DNA of 55,502 nucleotides from Citreicoccus inhibens (GCF_019039035.1 NZ_JAHNZT010000044.1:1-55502), one strand, 5' to 3'; numbered from the stretch's first letter, positions 21,203 through 30,436 are shown. Notes: generated by a model from the letters alone, not told the origin. Numbers and translations: made by a program.

Positions 21203-22981
21203 ATGACGCTTCCTCGCTCCGTAAGCCTCCTGCTTCTTTGCGCTGGCGCGGTCGCCTGTGATGGCTCCATCGGGCCCAGCCATCACACGGGCGGAGACGA
21301 CCCCACTCCGCCGGCCACCTCCGATTCCGTCCGCCCGGCGCCGGCGAAGTTCTCCTGCGACGCCAACGCCGTCCCCGCGGACCTGCCGTTGCCTCGGCTC
21401 TCCCGCACGCAGTTGATGAACTCGCTTCGCTTCGCCATTGCCCGTGCGCTGCCGAACGAGGCCGACGCCATCTGGACGAAGCTCACGCCCACCCTCGCCC
21501 GCTACCCCACGGACCGGCGCACACCCGCGCCCGGTGACTTGAAGGGCGGCTTCAGCCGGTTGGATCAATCCATCCAGCAGACCCAGATCGACGTCATGTA
21601 CGACCTGGGCACCGCGGTGGCCCAGGAACTCACCAGCACCGACGCGCGCCGAAACACGCTCCTGGGGACCTGCGCGAGCGACAGCCAGACGGCCAACGAT
21701 CGCGCCTGCCTGGAGACCTTCATCCGAGGATGGGGCTCTCGCGTCCTGCGCTACCCCCTGCCGGCAACGGAGGTCACTGCCTTCGCCGACATCGCCGGGG
21801 CCACCCCGGTGGACAAGGCCGCGGTCGCGGACGTCATCACCACCCTCCTCAACTCGCCGTGGTTCCTCTATCGCGTCGAGCACGGCACCACCGCCAGCGG
21901 AGCGCTGAGCCCCCTCTCCGCGTTCGAGCTGGCGTCGAAGCTGTCCTACGAATTCTGGCAAGCCCCCCCGGATGACGCGCTCTGGGCCGCGGCGACCGAT
22001 GGCTCGCTCCTGACCGCGAGCGGCTACACCACGCAGCTCGAGCGGATGATGAAGAGCCCACAGCTGCGCAGCTCCCTGGACGAGTTCGTCAGCGAATGGC
22101 TGCGCCTCGAAGAGTTGCCGTCGCTGGTGGCGCTCCGCAACGACCCGGTCTACCAGGCCTTCGTCGGAGCGCAGATGCCGACGGACGCCACGCGCACGGC
22201 GATGTTCGAGGACGTCCAGCTCTCCGCATGGAACACCGTCGCGTCCGGCGGCTCGGTGAGCGACTTCCTGCACGACCGGCGCTCCTACACCGCGGATCCC
22301 TTCCTGGCCGCCATCTACGGTGTCCCCGTCTGGAACGGCACGGGCCCGGCACCGGTCATTCCTTCCCCGAACCGCAGCGGACTGTTGACCCGCGCGGCGC
22401 TGCTGGCCACGGGGACCGCGTCAACCCGTCCCATCCACAAGGGCTACCTGGTGCGAAACGCCCTGCTCTGCCAGCAGGTCGGCGCCCCTCCGCCCAATGC
22501 CAGCACCCGCCCGCCCGCGCCGACAGAGAGCCTCACCACGCGACAGGCGGTGACCCAGCTCACCTCCGGGGGCATCTGCGGCGGATGCCACAACAGCACC
22601 ATCAATCCACCGGGCTTCGTCCTCGAAGGATTCGATGCGCTCGGCAGAGAGCGCAGCGCGGAGCGGCTGTTCAACCCGCAAGGCAACGAGACCGCCACCT
22701 CCCCCGTGGACACCTCGGCGGACGTGCTGCTCTACGACTCCGAGAAGCAGGTCATCTCCAACGCGGTGGGGCTCTCGCAGATGCTCGATGACAGTCACCT
22801 CTTCGAGTCCTGCGTCGCGCAACACTACTTCCGCTTCGCGCACGCTCGCGTGGAGTCCACCTCACGCGATGGCTGCTTGCTGACGGAGATGGAGTCCGTC
22901 GCGCGCAGCGGCGCACCCATGGCCGACCTGCTGAAGACCGTCGCCAATCATCCCTCGTTCAAGCAGAGGAGCTTCCAGTGA
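21203..22981 (+). CDS. DUF1592/DUF1588-type secreted lipoprotein with a CxxCH motif
   Basis: The 592-residue precursor starts at ATG 21203, giving a signal peptide with lipobox (GAVAC, about residue 19). A single ORF extends upstream but overlaps the divergent gene and lacks coding character. The body has the planctomycete/myxobacterial DUF1587-1595-1592-1588-1585 pattern: LSRTQLMNSLRFA near the N-terminus, FIRGWGSRVLRYPL, LLNSPWFLYRVE, the DRRSYTADPFLAAIYG loop and, near residue 460, GGICGGCHNSTINPPGF. That last segment holds a cytochrome-c type CxxCH. It ends in GTGA overlapping the next gene. Such pairs (DUF1592 with DUF1552) are abundant in myxobacteria, but their biochemical role is not established. 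Confidence 0.88.
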   Translation: MTLPRSVSLLLLCAGAVACDGSIGPSHHTGGDDPTPPATSDSVRPAPAKFSCDANAVPADLPLPRLSRTQLMNSLRFAIARALPNEADAIWTKLTPTLARYPTDRRTPAPGDLKGGFSRLDQSIQQTQIDVMYDLGTAVAQELTSTDARRNTLLGTCASDSQTANDRACLETFIRGWGSRVLRYPLPATEVTAFADIAGATPVDKAAVADVITTLLNSPWFLYRVEHGTTASGALSPLSAFELASKLSYEFWQAPPDDALWAAATDGSLLTASGYTTQLERMMKSPQLRSSLDEFVSEWLRLEELPSLVALRNDPVYQAFVGAQMPTDATRTAMFEDVQLSAWNTVASGGSVSDFLHDRRSYTADPFLAAIYGVPVWNGTGPAPVIPSPNRSGLLTRAALLATGTASTRPIHKGYLVRNALLCQQVGAPPPNASTRPPAPTESLTTRQAVTQLTSGGICGGCHNSTINPPGFVLEGFDALGRERSAERLFNPQGNETATSPVDTSADVLLYDSEKQVISNAVGLSQMLDDSHLFESCVAQHYFRFAHARVESTSRDGCLLTEMESVARSGAPMADLLKTVANHPSFKQRSFQ

Positions 22982-24588
22982 GCAATTCACCCGTCTTCCG
23001 ATGGGATCGCCGCATGTTCCTGCGCGGCGCGGGCGGAGCCGTGCTGGCGCTGCCGCTGCTTCCATCCCTCTTGAGTCCCCGCGAGGCCAAGGCCCAGACC
23101 ACGCAGCGCCCGAAGTGCTTCGTGCATTTCCGCACGCCGCACGGCGCCATCTTTGGCGCGAACATGTGGCCAACGGACGCGGCGCTGACGCAGTCCCTGT
23201 CCTACGCGGACCACGATGTCCGGCGGGGAAACCTGGCCGCGACGACCAACGCGAGTGGTGATGCGGTCATCAGCCGGGTGCTCACCGCGAAGTCGTCCGT
23301 GCTCACGGCGGCGCTCCTCGCGAAGATGAACATCCTGCGGGGACTCGACTTCCCCATGTACATGGCTCACAACTTCGGAGCCACCCTGGGCTACTACGAC
23401 TACAACAAGGAGCGGCCCGGCTCCCCTCGCGCGACCATCGACCAGGTGATGGCCTACTCACCGGCCTTCTACCCAAGCGTCGCCTCCGTCCGGAAGCGAA
23501 GCGTCGCCATTTCCGGCTCGGACACGTCGAGCGGCAGCTGGGGATACAGCACCCCCGGGGTTCGCACCTCCGGGGTCGCGTCGAGCGCCATCAGCGGCAC
23601 CGAGAGTTCGCTCGCGCTCTTCGACACGCTGCTCGCGGGCACCAGCAGCTCTGGCGCCACCCGAGCCCCGGTGGTGGACAAGGTCCTCGAAAGCTACCGG
23701 CGCCTGCGCAATGGCAATGGTCGGCTCTCGGCCGAGGACACGGTGCGACTGGATCAGCACATCGACGCGGTCGCGGAGCTGCAGCGTCGACTGGAGACGA
23801 CCGCCAGCGCGGGTTGCCAGGTGCCGGCCCGGCCCACCACCGACAACCTGTCGCTGCGAAACTCCGGCACCTTCGGAGGAGACCCCGCGAAGAACGTCGA
23901 GTACTTCCGCCTCATCAACGAGGTGCTCGCCGTGGCGATGAACTGCGGTGTCTGCCGCATCGCCACCCTCAGCATCGATGAGAACAATCAGAACCTGACC
24001 TTCACCACCCGCGCGCCGCAGGGTGAAGACTGGCACAACAACGTCGTTCATCCCGCGACGGTGGCCGGGACGAACCAGGACCTCGTGGTCCAGTTCAACC
24101 AGGTCTTCTTCTCGCAAGTGTTCCTCGATCTCGTCTCCCGGTTCGATCGATTCTCGAACGGCGCGGGGGGAACGCTGCTGGATGACTCGCTGCTCGCGTG
24201 GGCCCAGGAGAGCGGCAACACGCCCCACTTCTCCTTCTCCATCCCGGTCGTGACCGCCGGGGGCGCGGGGGGCGCGCTCAAGACGGGCAGCTACTGCGAC
24301 TACCGGAACATCACTCGCAAGGTGAGCGGCGACTCGAGCACGGGCACCGAAGGCAACTTCCTGTGGTCGGGCCTTCTGTACAACCAGTGGCTCGGCACGG
24401 CGCTCCAGTCGATGGGCATCCCGAAGTCCGAGTGGAGCGAAACAGACCATCCCGGCTACGGCTGGAAGACGGCGTACCAGTCAACCTACGAGTACCTCTT
24501 CACGAACAATGGCTTCACCGCGGCGCAGGCCTATCCGGCGTCCATGTGGCAGAAGACCGGAGAGCTGCTGCCCTTCCTCTCTCCCTGA
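22978..24588 (+). CDS. DUF1552 protein with Tat-like signal
   Basis: The 536-residue product starts with GTG overlapping the previous stop (GTGA). Its N-terminus has a twin-arginine-type signal (DRRMFLRGAGGAVLALPLLPSLL), so it is probably exported folded. The body matches DUF1552: FVHFRTPHGAIFG, ILRGLDFPMYMAHNFG, ATIDQVMAYSP, the LNGRL-like NGRLSAEDTVRLDQHID segment and GAGGTLLDDSLLAWAQESG. The last resembles the alkaline-phosphatase-like/DUF1501 fold end. It is the usual partner of DUF1592 proteins, and the four-base overlap indicates equimolar synthesis. Function is unknown. Confidence 0.88.
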   Translation: MSNSPVFRWDRRMFLRGAGGAVLALPLLPSLLSPREAKAQTTQRPKCFVHFRTPHGAIFGANMWPTDAALTQSLSYADHDVRRGNLAATTNASGDAVISRVLTAKSSVLTAALLAKMNILRGLDFPMYMAHNFGATLGYYDYNKERPGSPRATIDQVMAYSPAFYPSVASVRKRSVAISGSDTSSGSWGYSTPGVRTSGVASSAISGTESSLALFDTLLAGTSSSGATRAPVVDKVLESYRRLRNGNGRLSAEDTVRLDQHIDAVAELQRRLETTASAGCQVPARPTTDNLSLRNSGTFGGDPAKNVEYFRLINEVLAVAMNCGVCRIATLSIDENNQNLTFTTRAPQGEDWHNNVVHPATVAGTNQDLVVQFNQVFFSQVFLDLVSRFDRFSNGAGGTLLDDSLLAWAQESGNTPHFSFSIPVVTAGGAGGALKTGSYCDYRNITRKVSGDSSTGTEGNFLWSGLLYNQWLGTALQSMGIPKSEWSETDHPGYGWKTAYQSTYEYLFTNNGFTAAQAYPASMWQKTGELLPFLSP

Positions 24589-24614
24589 CCGACGCGGGAG
24601 GCCCTGGGGACACG

Positions 24615-24648
24615 GGTTGCTCGCGGCCCGCTGAGCCGCCCAGCAACC
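24615..24648 (+). terminator. Terminator hairpin after the DUF1552 gene
   Basis: GGTTGCT (24615-24621) pairs with AGCAACC (24642-24648). An inner stem GCGGC/GCCGC lies at 24623-24627 and 24635-24639. It sits 27 bases after the stop codon and has no T-tract. Confidence 0.55.
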
Positions 24649-24774
24649 AGGCCACGGGGCGCTGAACAGACATGCCTCCCACCCGAGCGGCCCTCCCGCC
24701 AGTCTTTGCGGGAAGGCCCCCGGGTGACTGCGCGCGACAGCGAGGGACCTCACCTTCTGTCCGAGGCACATGCC

Positions 24775-26442
24775 ATGAGCCCGACCGCGCCCAATGACCT
24801 GTCGCACGTCGTGGAGCAGCTCCGCCGCAGGGATGCCTACGCGCATCCCGTCGACCGAGTAAAGGTCCTCCAGACTCACATCTCGTACGTCCTGCTCGCG
24901 GGCGACTACGCCTACAAGCTCAAGAAGCCGGTGGACTTCGGCTTCCTGGACTTCCGCACGTTGGATCAGCGCAGACACTTCTGCCTGAGCGAGGTGGAGC
25001 TGAACTCGCGCCTGTCGCCCGAGATGTACCTCGGCGTGGAGCCCATCGTCCGCGCGGGGACGCACGTCCACATGGGCGGAGAAGGAGAAGTGGTCGAGTA
25101 CGCGGTGAAGATGCGGCGCCTGCCCTCGGAGCAGATGCTGGACGCGAGACTCGCCGCGGGGCGCGTGTCCACGGCGGACATCGAGCGGCTCGCGCGGAAG
25201 ATGGAGCGCTTCCACCGCGCGGCACCGAGCGACCCCAGCGTGTCCCGCTTCGGAGCCCCCGCCGAGATTGCGCGCGACTGGGCAGAGAACTTCGACCAGT
25301 CCCGGCCGTTCATCGGGATGACGCACTCGGCCGCCCAGCATCGGCTGTGCCTCGAGTTCGTCCGCTCGTCGCTGGTCCGCCGCCACAGCCTGTTGCTCGC
25401 GCGCATGCGGCACCATCGAATTCGAGAGGGGCATGGAGACCTGCGCACATCGGCGGTGTGCTTCGACACGATGTGTCCGGACGGCATCTGCGTCTTCGAC
25501 TGCATCGAATTCAATCGCCGCTTCCGCTGCTGTGACGTGGCCTCGGAGATCGCCTTCCTCGCCATGGACCTGGAGCTGCATGACCGGCCGGACCTGTCAG
25601 ACGCGTTCGTGGACACCTATGTCGAGGCGAGCCACGACACGGGCGTGCGACGGCTCCTCCCCTTCTATGGCTGCTATCGCGCGTATGTGCGCGGCAAGGT
25701 GGATGGGTTCCGGCTCGACCAATCCGAGTCCAGCCCTCACGAGCGCGCCGAGGCCCTGCTCCAGTCTCGCAAGGCCTTCGAGCTGGCCTGCGGCTACGCG
25801 GACGAGGACCGACCGCCGCTGCTCGTCCTCATGAGCGGGCTGTCCGCCACGGGGAAGACGACGCTCGCGCAGGCCCTCGCGCGGCTGCGCGTCTTCGACG
25901 TGCTGGCCTCGGATCGGCTCCGTCGAGAACTCTCGGGCCTGGACACCCACGCGCCCCAGGTCGCGGCCTACGGAGCGGGGCTCTACTCGAAGGAGCGTCG
26001 GCAGCGCGTGTACCAGGAGCTGCACCGGCGCGCCGCGGAGGCGCTCTCCGACGGGCGCTCGGTCATCCTTGATGCCACCCATGGAGAGCGGGCGCAGCGC
26101 GAGGAGGCGGCCTCACTCGCCCGCGAGCATGGCGCGTACTTCTTCGTCATCGAGTGCCGCGCGGACGAATCCGCCGTGCGCCATCGCATGGATGCGCGGG
26201 AGCGGGTCCACTCCGTCTCGGATGCACGCTTCGACACGTACCTTCAGCAGCGCAGTCACTTTGATCCACTCGACGAGTTGGACGACTGGAGCCACATCGT
26301 CGTGGACACCTCCGCGTCGCTGGATGTGAGCACCGCGCGCGTGCTCCATGCCTTGGACGAGCGCCTGACGCCACGAGGACTCGCGACGGGGCCCCGCCTC
26401 GATACGGCGCGACGACGCGAGGCCCCGGACCTGCGAGGCTGA
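24775..26442 (+). CDS. Fusion of an aminoglycoside-phosphotransferase-like domain and a P-loop kinase
   Basis: The 555-residue protein starts at ATG 24775 after a GAGG site. The first ~330 residues are kinase-like: ISYVLLAGDYAYKLKKPVDFGFLDF holds the ATP-binding Lys, HGDLR (about 220) is the catalytic loop and VFDCIEFN holds the metal-binding Asp. The second part (from about 345) is a small nucleoside-type kinase. It has the Walker A SGLSATGKTT (about 353), an SDRLRREL switch and an ILDATHGERAQREEA segment. This is the COG2187-COG0645 fusion found widely in proteobacteria; substrates are unknown. The stop is two bases from that of the convergent alcohol dehydrogenase gene. Confidence 0.85.
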   Translation: MSPTAPNDLSHVVEQLRRRDAYAHPVDRVKVLQTHISYVLLAGDYAYKLKKPVDFGFLDFRTLDQRRHFCLSEVELNSRLSPEMYLGVEPIVRAGTHVHMGGEGEVVEYAVKMRRLPSEQMLDARLAAGRVSTADIERLARKMERFHRAAPSDPSVSRFGAPAEIARDWAENFDQSRPFIGMTHSAAQHRLCLEFVRSSLVRRHSLLLARMRHHRIREGHGDLRTSAVCFDTMCPDGICVFDCIEFNRRFRCCDVASEIAFLAMDLELHDRPDLSDAFVDTYVEASHDTGVRRLLPFYGCYRAYVRGKVDGFRLDQSESSPHERAEALLQSRKAFELACGYADEDRPPLLVLMSGLSATGKTTLAQALARLRVFDVLASDRLRRELSGLDTHAPQVAAYGAGLYSKERRQRVYQELHRRAAEALSDGRSVILDATHGERAQREEAASLAREHGAYFFVIECRADESAVRHRMDARERVHSVSDARFDTYLQQRSHFDPLDELDDWSHIVVDTSASLDVSTARVLHALDERLTPRGLATGPRLDTARRREAPDLRG

Positions 26443-26444
26443 CC

Positions 26445-27500
26445 CTACGGTTGGATGGCGACCTTGAACACCCCGTCGCGGCGCTCACCAAAGAGGGCAT
26501 AGGCCTCCTGGATGTCCGCGAGCCGGAAGCGATGCGTGATGAGCGGAGACAGGTCCACGCGTCGGCTGCGCACCACCTCCATGAGTCGCCGCATGCGCTC
26601 CTTGCCGCCCGGACAGAGCGTGGTGACGATGCGGTAGTCCCCCAAGCCCGCGGCGAACGCGTCATACGGGATCTGAAGCTTTCCGGAGTACACGCCCAAG
26701 CTGGACACCGTCCCGCCCGGCCGGAGGCAGCGCAGACAGCTCTCGAAGGTCTGCGGTGTCCCGAGCGCCTCAATGGCGACATCCACGCCGCCCCCCGTGA
26801 GGCGTCGCACCTCGGCCACCACATCCTGCTGCCGATAGTCGAGCACCACGTCGACCCCCATTCGCCTGGCCATCTTCAAGCGCGACTCATCACCATCGAC
26901 CCCAATGACCAGCGTCGCCCCCATCAGCCGGGCGCCAATGGATGCACACAGGCCAATGGGCCCCTGCGCGAACACCACCACGGCATCACCGATCCGCACC
27001 CCGGCCGACTCGGCCCCGCTGAAACCCGTGGAGGCGATGTCCGACAGGAGCACCACTTGCTCATCCGTCAGCTCATCCGGGATGGGCGCGAGGTTCGCCT
27101 GCGCCGAGGGGACGAGGATGGACTCGGACTGCGCGCCGTTGAGGGTATTGCCCAGGCGCCAACCGCCCGCCTGCTCCCACCCATCCCCATGGCCACACTG
27201 CGCCGCCTGCCCTGACAGACACGCCCGGCACTGCCCACACGGGGTGATCGCCCCCACGAGCACGCGGTCCCCAACCTGGTAGCCCGTCACGCCCGGACCC
27301 AGTTCCTGGATGACGCCCACGGGCTCGTGGCCAATGACGAGCCCCGGCTTCACGGGGAACTCCCCCCGAACGATGTGCAAGTCCGTGCCGCACACCGTGG
27401 TGAGGGTCATCTGGATGACAGCCTCACCCGGCCCGGCACGGGGCGTCTTCACGTCCTCGATGCCGAAGCGGTTCACGCCGTGAAAGACATTGGCTCGCAT
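26445..27500 (-). CDS. Zinc-dependent medium-chain alcohol dehydrogenase
   Basis: The 351-residue protein starts at ATG 27500, which has an excellent AGGAGG site 6 bases upstream. The N-terminal GroES-like domain contains CGTDLH (catalytic zinc Cys), GHEPVGVI, and the four structural-zinc cysteines in CGQCRACLSGQAAQC. The Rossmann domain follows (VVVFAQGPIGLCASIGARLMGA, then VIGVDGDESRLKMA with an Asp suggesting NAD rather than NADP). The C-terminal half has GGTVSSLGVYSGK. It belongs to the zinc MDR superfamily (threonine/alcohol dehydrogenase type). The true alcohol substrate cannot be told, and no pathway genes adjoin it. Confidence 0.9.
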   Translation of the reverse strand: MRANVFHGVNRFGIEDVKTPRAGPGEAVIQMTLTTVCGTDLHIVRGEFPVKPGLVIGHEPVGVIQELGPGVTGYQVGDRVLVGAITPCGQCRACLSGQAAQCGHGDGWEQAGGWRLGNTLNGAQSESILVPSAQANLAPIPDELTDEQVVLLSDIASTGFSGAESAGVRIGDAVVVFAQGPIGLCASIGARLMGATLVIGVDGDESRLKMARRMGVDVVLDYRQQDVVAEVRRLTGGGVDVAIEALGTPQTFESCLRCLRPGGTVSSLGVYSGKLQIPYDAFAAGLGDYRIVTTLCPGGKERMRRLMEVVRSRRVDLSPLITHRFRLADIQEAYALFGERRDGVFKVAIQP

Positions 27501-27907
27501 GCGCTTCCTCCTGTGGGTGCATCCACGGACGAAGTGTCTGCACGATGCCAATGAACGAGGCGCTCCCGGGAGCTCGCTTCCAGGCGCCCGCGCCCCCGGC
27601 TGCGTCGCCCCCCCTGATTTCGAGACCGCCGTTGCGTTCAAGCGCGCCCTCGGAGCGCTGACTACCTAGGGAGGCAGGAACCCTCCTCTCCCAGCTGAGT
27701 CCGCTGCCGCTCCCATCCCGGTACCGTCCAACCGTGCCGGCGTTCGCAAAGAACCTCCTCGGCTCGCGTTGATAATCACCGCCCCATCCACTGACCATCC
27801 TGAACCAAGGAGGGCGGCCTTTACCTGTTCTTTCCTGAGACCTGAGCATCCCGGTCCATCCCTTGATGTCCCGAGTTCCTCATGACAAGCTGTCAAGAGG
27901 AGGGCTC
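27501..27907. other. Gap of 407 bases with no recognisable gene
   Basis: Neither strand has an ORF with the local codon bias. The sequence becomes less GC-rich towards 27900. Just before the next gene a short palindrome TGACA-AGC-TGTCA (27883-27895) precedes the AGAGGAGG ribosome-binding site. The region presumably holds the promoters of the divergent neighbours; I could not place -35/-10 elements with confidence. Confidence 0.4.
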
Positions 27908-28246
27908 ATGAAGCCACTGGCTAGCGCGTTGTGTTTCTTTGCGTTTGTTGTGCTTTTGGTGAAGGGATTCAATTCAAACAGTGTGATGTCAACGGCCGAG
28001 GCGGCGACACCACCGGTCGGCCAGGCGGTGATCGCGGCCACCAAAGCTGCAACAGTGACAAAAACGATAACGAAGACAACGACAAAAAAGACAGCGACCC
28101 TGAAGCCACCCTCAGGACCCACAGAACCCAACGAAGAAGACGGCGAAATCATCAACAGCAAACCAACAACAAGCCGAACGACGCAGACCAAGACAGTGCA
28201 GACCAAGACAGTAACGAAAGGTGGACCTACGCCCACCGATGAGTGA
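27908..28246 (+). CDS. Small exported Thr/Lys-rich low-complexity protein
   Basis: The 112-residue protein starts at ATG 27908 after GAGGAGG. Residues 1-32 form a basic-hydrophobic signal sequence (LASALCFFAFVVLLV) ending near AEAA. The remainder is low complexity, with 24 Thr in the full protein and many Lys. It includes tandem QTKTV repeats encoded by repeated CAGACCAAGACAGT, and a DE C-terminus. Codon use is A-rich, unlike neighbouring genes. It has no cysteine after the signal and no recognised domain. The convergent neighbour is a GT39 membrane glycosyltransferase, and a Thr-rich tail would suit O-glycosylation. This link is inference. Confidence 0.65.
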   Translation: MKPLASALCFFAFVVLLVKGFNSNSVMSTAEAATPPVGQAVIAATKAATVTKTITKTTTKKTATLKPPSGPTEPNEEDGEIINSKPTTSRTTQTKTVQTKTVTKGGPTPTDE

Positions 28247-28248
28247 GC

Positions 28249-28294
28249 CCCCCCTTCTGGGGATGGCCTCCCTCGCATGGAGGGTGCCGGGGGG
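28249..28294. terminator. Nested hairpin between convergent genes
   Basis: CCCCCC (28249-28254) can pair with GGGGGG (28289-28294). Inside, GGC/GCC and CCCTC/GAGGG (28270-28274 with 28280-28284) stack around a GCATG loop. It fills the gap between the Thr-rich protein and the glycosyltransferase gene, so it could stop transcription from both sides. Confidence 0.5.
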
Positions 28295-28312
28295 ACCCTC
28301 ATGCGAGACAGC

Positions 28313-29542
28313 CTATTCCCAGGGAGCCAGCGGATTGCGTGGGAACCAATAGAAGAACCACGCCAGGACGCCGACACAGAATGTCAGCATGACCCGGCGT
28401 GGCAGCTTCGTAAGCGCCAGCGCCGCCAGGATGCATTGGCTGGGAACAAACACCAGCATGTAGAACGGATAGGTGACGCGCACGTGAGCAATCAGGATGA
28501 AGAGTAGATACGGAACACTGAAGAGCAGAAAGGCAAGGAGCGCCAGCGGATGTCGCTCCCGGATGTCCGACCAGACGAGCGGGAGGGCGATCCAGCTGAA
28601 CAGCAGAATGATCAGGTTGGGTTGATCCATGTACTGCAAAACATAGCGCGGAATGCTGCCGTCTTCGACCTGCATTGATGTGACGAAATACGGCGAATTC
28701 TGGAATCCTGAAAACCAATGAAGCGGATGCACGCTGTCGCTCACTCCCGGCGACCCCAGGGTCCGGTGATAGCTCGCCATGCTCGCGATGTGATGGAGCG
28801 GGCTGGGAAATGCGTGATAGACGGCGTCGTAGATACCCAGTCCCACGAGAAAGCACAGTGCCGTGGGAATGCCGACGCTGAGGCCGACCCGCGTGGTCAC
28901 TTTCAGCGCGGCCTTGGAAAGCCATCGCTCCTGGCTGACCCAGACGTAGAGGACAAGAGCGATGAAGACCATCGCAACGACTCCCTTGGCCAGCATTCCA
29001 ATGCCAAGAACAAGTCCGGAGAGCCACCACCTCTGTCCCGTGAATAAATAGACCCCCAGCATCGCGAAGAAGAACGCCGGGATGTCGAGCATCGCGATCG
29101 AGGAGTGAACGAACCAGAGATTCTCAAACCCAAGCAAGAAGGCAGCAAGGAGCGCGACCCTGCTGTCAGTGAACCTGCGGGTGAGCAAGTAAACCAGCGC
29201 CAGCGTGAAACTGCCGGCGAGGACGGAGGGCAGGCGCCAACCGAATCCGCGATCCCCGAACAGCTGGATGCTGACTGCGATGAGCGCTTTGGCAAGAGGC
29301 GGGTGCTCCTCGTTGCATACCGTCCCATTGATGAGACACTTGGCGGCCGGTACGTAGTGTGCTTCGTCGAAAACATAAGCCGCGGCCGGCTGATCAATGA
29401 TGCTCAAATGAAGGAGCACGACGACCGCCACGAGTCCCACCAGTGCCCAGTCATGATTGGGTGTCGAGGGCTTCGAAGACGCTGCGTCATCAAGCAGAAG
29501 GGCATTGCGAATCCATCGAGAAAGAGCGCCCATCTTTTCCAT
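28313..29542 (-). CDS. GT39 (PMT-type) membrane glycosyltransferase
   Basis: The 409-residue protein is mostly hydrophobic helices, consistent with about 9-11 membrane spans. The first loop carries the family's acidic motif (AYVFDEAHYVPAAK), followed by EEHPPLAKALIA. Both are hallmarks of dolichyl-phosphate-mannose protein mannosyltransferases, with the Asp-Glu pair as catalytic residues. Such enzymes use a polyprenyl-phosphate sugar to glycosylate proteins or lipids outside the membrane. The second Met (29533) has a GGAAAAG site and may be the real start. GC content is lower than that of most neighbours. The convergent gene encodes a Thr-rich exported protein that could be its substrate. Confidence 0.82.
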   Translation of the reverse strand: MEKMGALSRWIRNALLLDDAASSKPSTPNHDWALVGLVAVVVLLHLSIIDQPAAAYVFDEAHYVPAAKCLINGTVCNEEHPPLAKALIAVSIQLFGDRGFGWRLPSVLAGSFTLALVYLLTRRFTDSRVALLAAFLLGFENLWFVHSSIAMLDIPAFFFAMLGVYLFTGQRWWLSGLVLGIGMLAKGVVAMVFIALVLYVWVSQERWLSKAALKVTTRVGLSVGIPTALCFLVGLGIYDAVYHAFPSPLHHIASMASYHRTLGSPGVSDSVHPLHWFSGFQNSPYFVTSMQVEDGSIPRYVLQYMDQPNLIILLFSWIALPLVWSDIRERHPLALLAFLLFSVPYLLFILIAHVRVTYPFYMLVFVPSQCILAALALTKLPRRVMLTFCVGVLAWFFYWFPRNPLAPWE

Positions 29543-29795
29543 TCATCACGCCCAAACCACCTCGCCGGAGAGCCGCGGCCGAGACGTTTTGATTTGGCAT
29601 TCCAAGAGGTGGCTTGCGGTTGTCATCGACGACAGGCGGGCCCAGGCTGCTTCCTACGGATGCATCCGCCCTGAGCTTGGAGCCACCGGTGCCTACCCAA
29701 AGTTCGGTCACTGAGTCAAGACAGGGAGGTTGAACGGATTTCCTTGGAGAAGGGGCGAGCTGCTCGCCTGGGCTCACCCCTCCATGAAGCAGGCA
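29543..29795. other. Intergenic region, 253 bases, with one small hairpin
   Basis: No credible gene is present on either strand. GGCGAG and CTCGCC arms (29754-29768, loop CTG) lie just after the CGNR gene's stop and could end its transcript. The remainder presumably holds the promoter of the glycosyltransferase gene. Confidence 0.35.
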
Positions 29796-30407
29796 CTATC
29801 TGCCCTCCCCTCGCTGACGTCGGCGGAACTCCTCCACCTTCGCCTTGTTGCCGCAGCCCGACATGGAGCACCAGCGCCGCTGTCCGGAACGCGAGGTGTC
29901 CACGAAGAGCAGCGCGCAGCCCTCTCCCTCGCAATTGCGGATGCGCTCTGAAAGCGGCCCCCCCAGGAGCTCCACACCCTCCCGCGCCACGGCCGCCAAC
30001 AGGGAGTGCACGCCACCACGCGTCCACGTCAGGCCCTCGGGGCCCAGCTGAGGCGCTGGGGGAGGCTCCGCCGCCCACCGGTTCACCAGCGCCCTGGCCT
30101 TGGCGTCCAGGCTCTCGTTTCGCAAGCGGGCCACCGCCAGTCCGTAGAGGGCCTCGCGAAGCTCTCGCGCGTGCCGCAGATCCTCGTCGGTGGGCTTCGG
30201 GTCCTTCACCGCCAGCCCGGCGGCGACCAGCCAGCGCCCCAGGTCGTGCGGCGTCTCCAGCAGGTCCCTCGGCTCGGCCTTCAGCCGCCCGGCCAATGAC
30301 GCAGGCAGGTCCAGGCAGAGCCGGCCCGAGCGGAACTTGAATCCGTCCCGCAGCTCACCGGCCAACGCCAAGGGCTGCTCCAATGCCTGTTTCTTTCTGA
30401 GTGCCAT
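29796..30407 (-). CDS. CGNR zinc-finger / ABATE-domain transcriptional regulator
   Basis: The 203-residue protein starts at ATG 30407, 5 bases after GGGAG. The N-terminal ~150 residues form an ABATE-type ligand-binding region (SGRLCLDLPASL, then RELREALYGLAVAR). The C-terminus has the CGNR finger: RNCEGEGCALLFVDTSRSG with Cys residues, then WCSMSGCGNKAKVEEFRRRQ with the signature CGN-K. It stands divergent to an SDR remnant and a lipocalin-like gene. A 9-bp inverted repeat lies between them, so it probably represses that transcript. The ligand is unknown. Confidence 0.88.
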   Translation of the reverse strand: MALRKKQALEQPLALAGELRDGFKFRSGRLCLDLPASLAGRLKAEPRDLLETPHDLGRWLVAAGLAVKDPKPTDEDLRHARELREALYGLAVARLRNESLDAKARALVNRWAAEPPPAPQLGPEGLTWTRGGVHSLLAAVAREGVELLGGPLSERIRNCEGEGCALLFVDTSRSGQRRWCSMSGCGNKAKVEEFRRRQRGEGR

Positions 30408-30436
30408 GAACTCCCACAGGAAACCATGAAACCGGT

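Noticed and set aside
27501-27641. N-terminal extension of the alcohol dehydrogenase
   Set aside because: The extra 47 residues are unlike the family. The ATG at 27500 has a perfect AGGAGG site.
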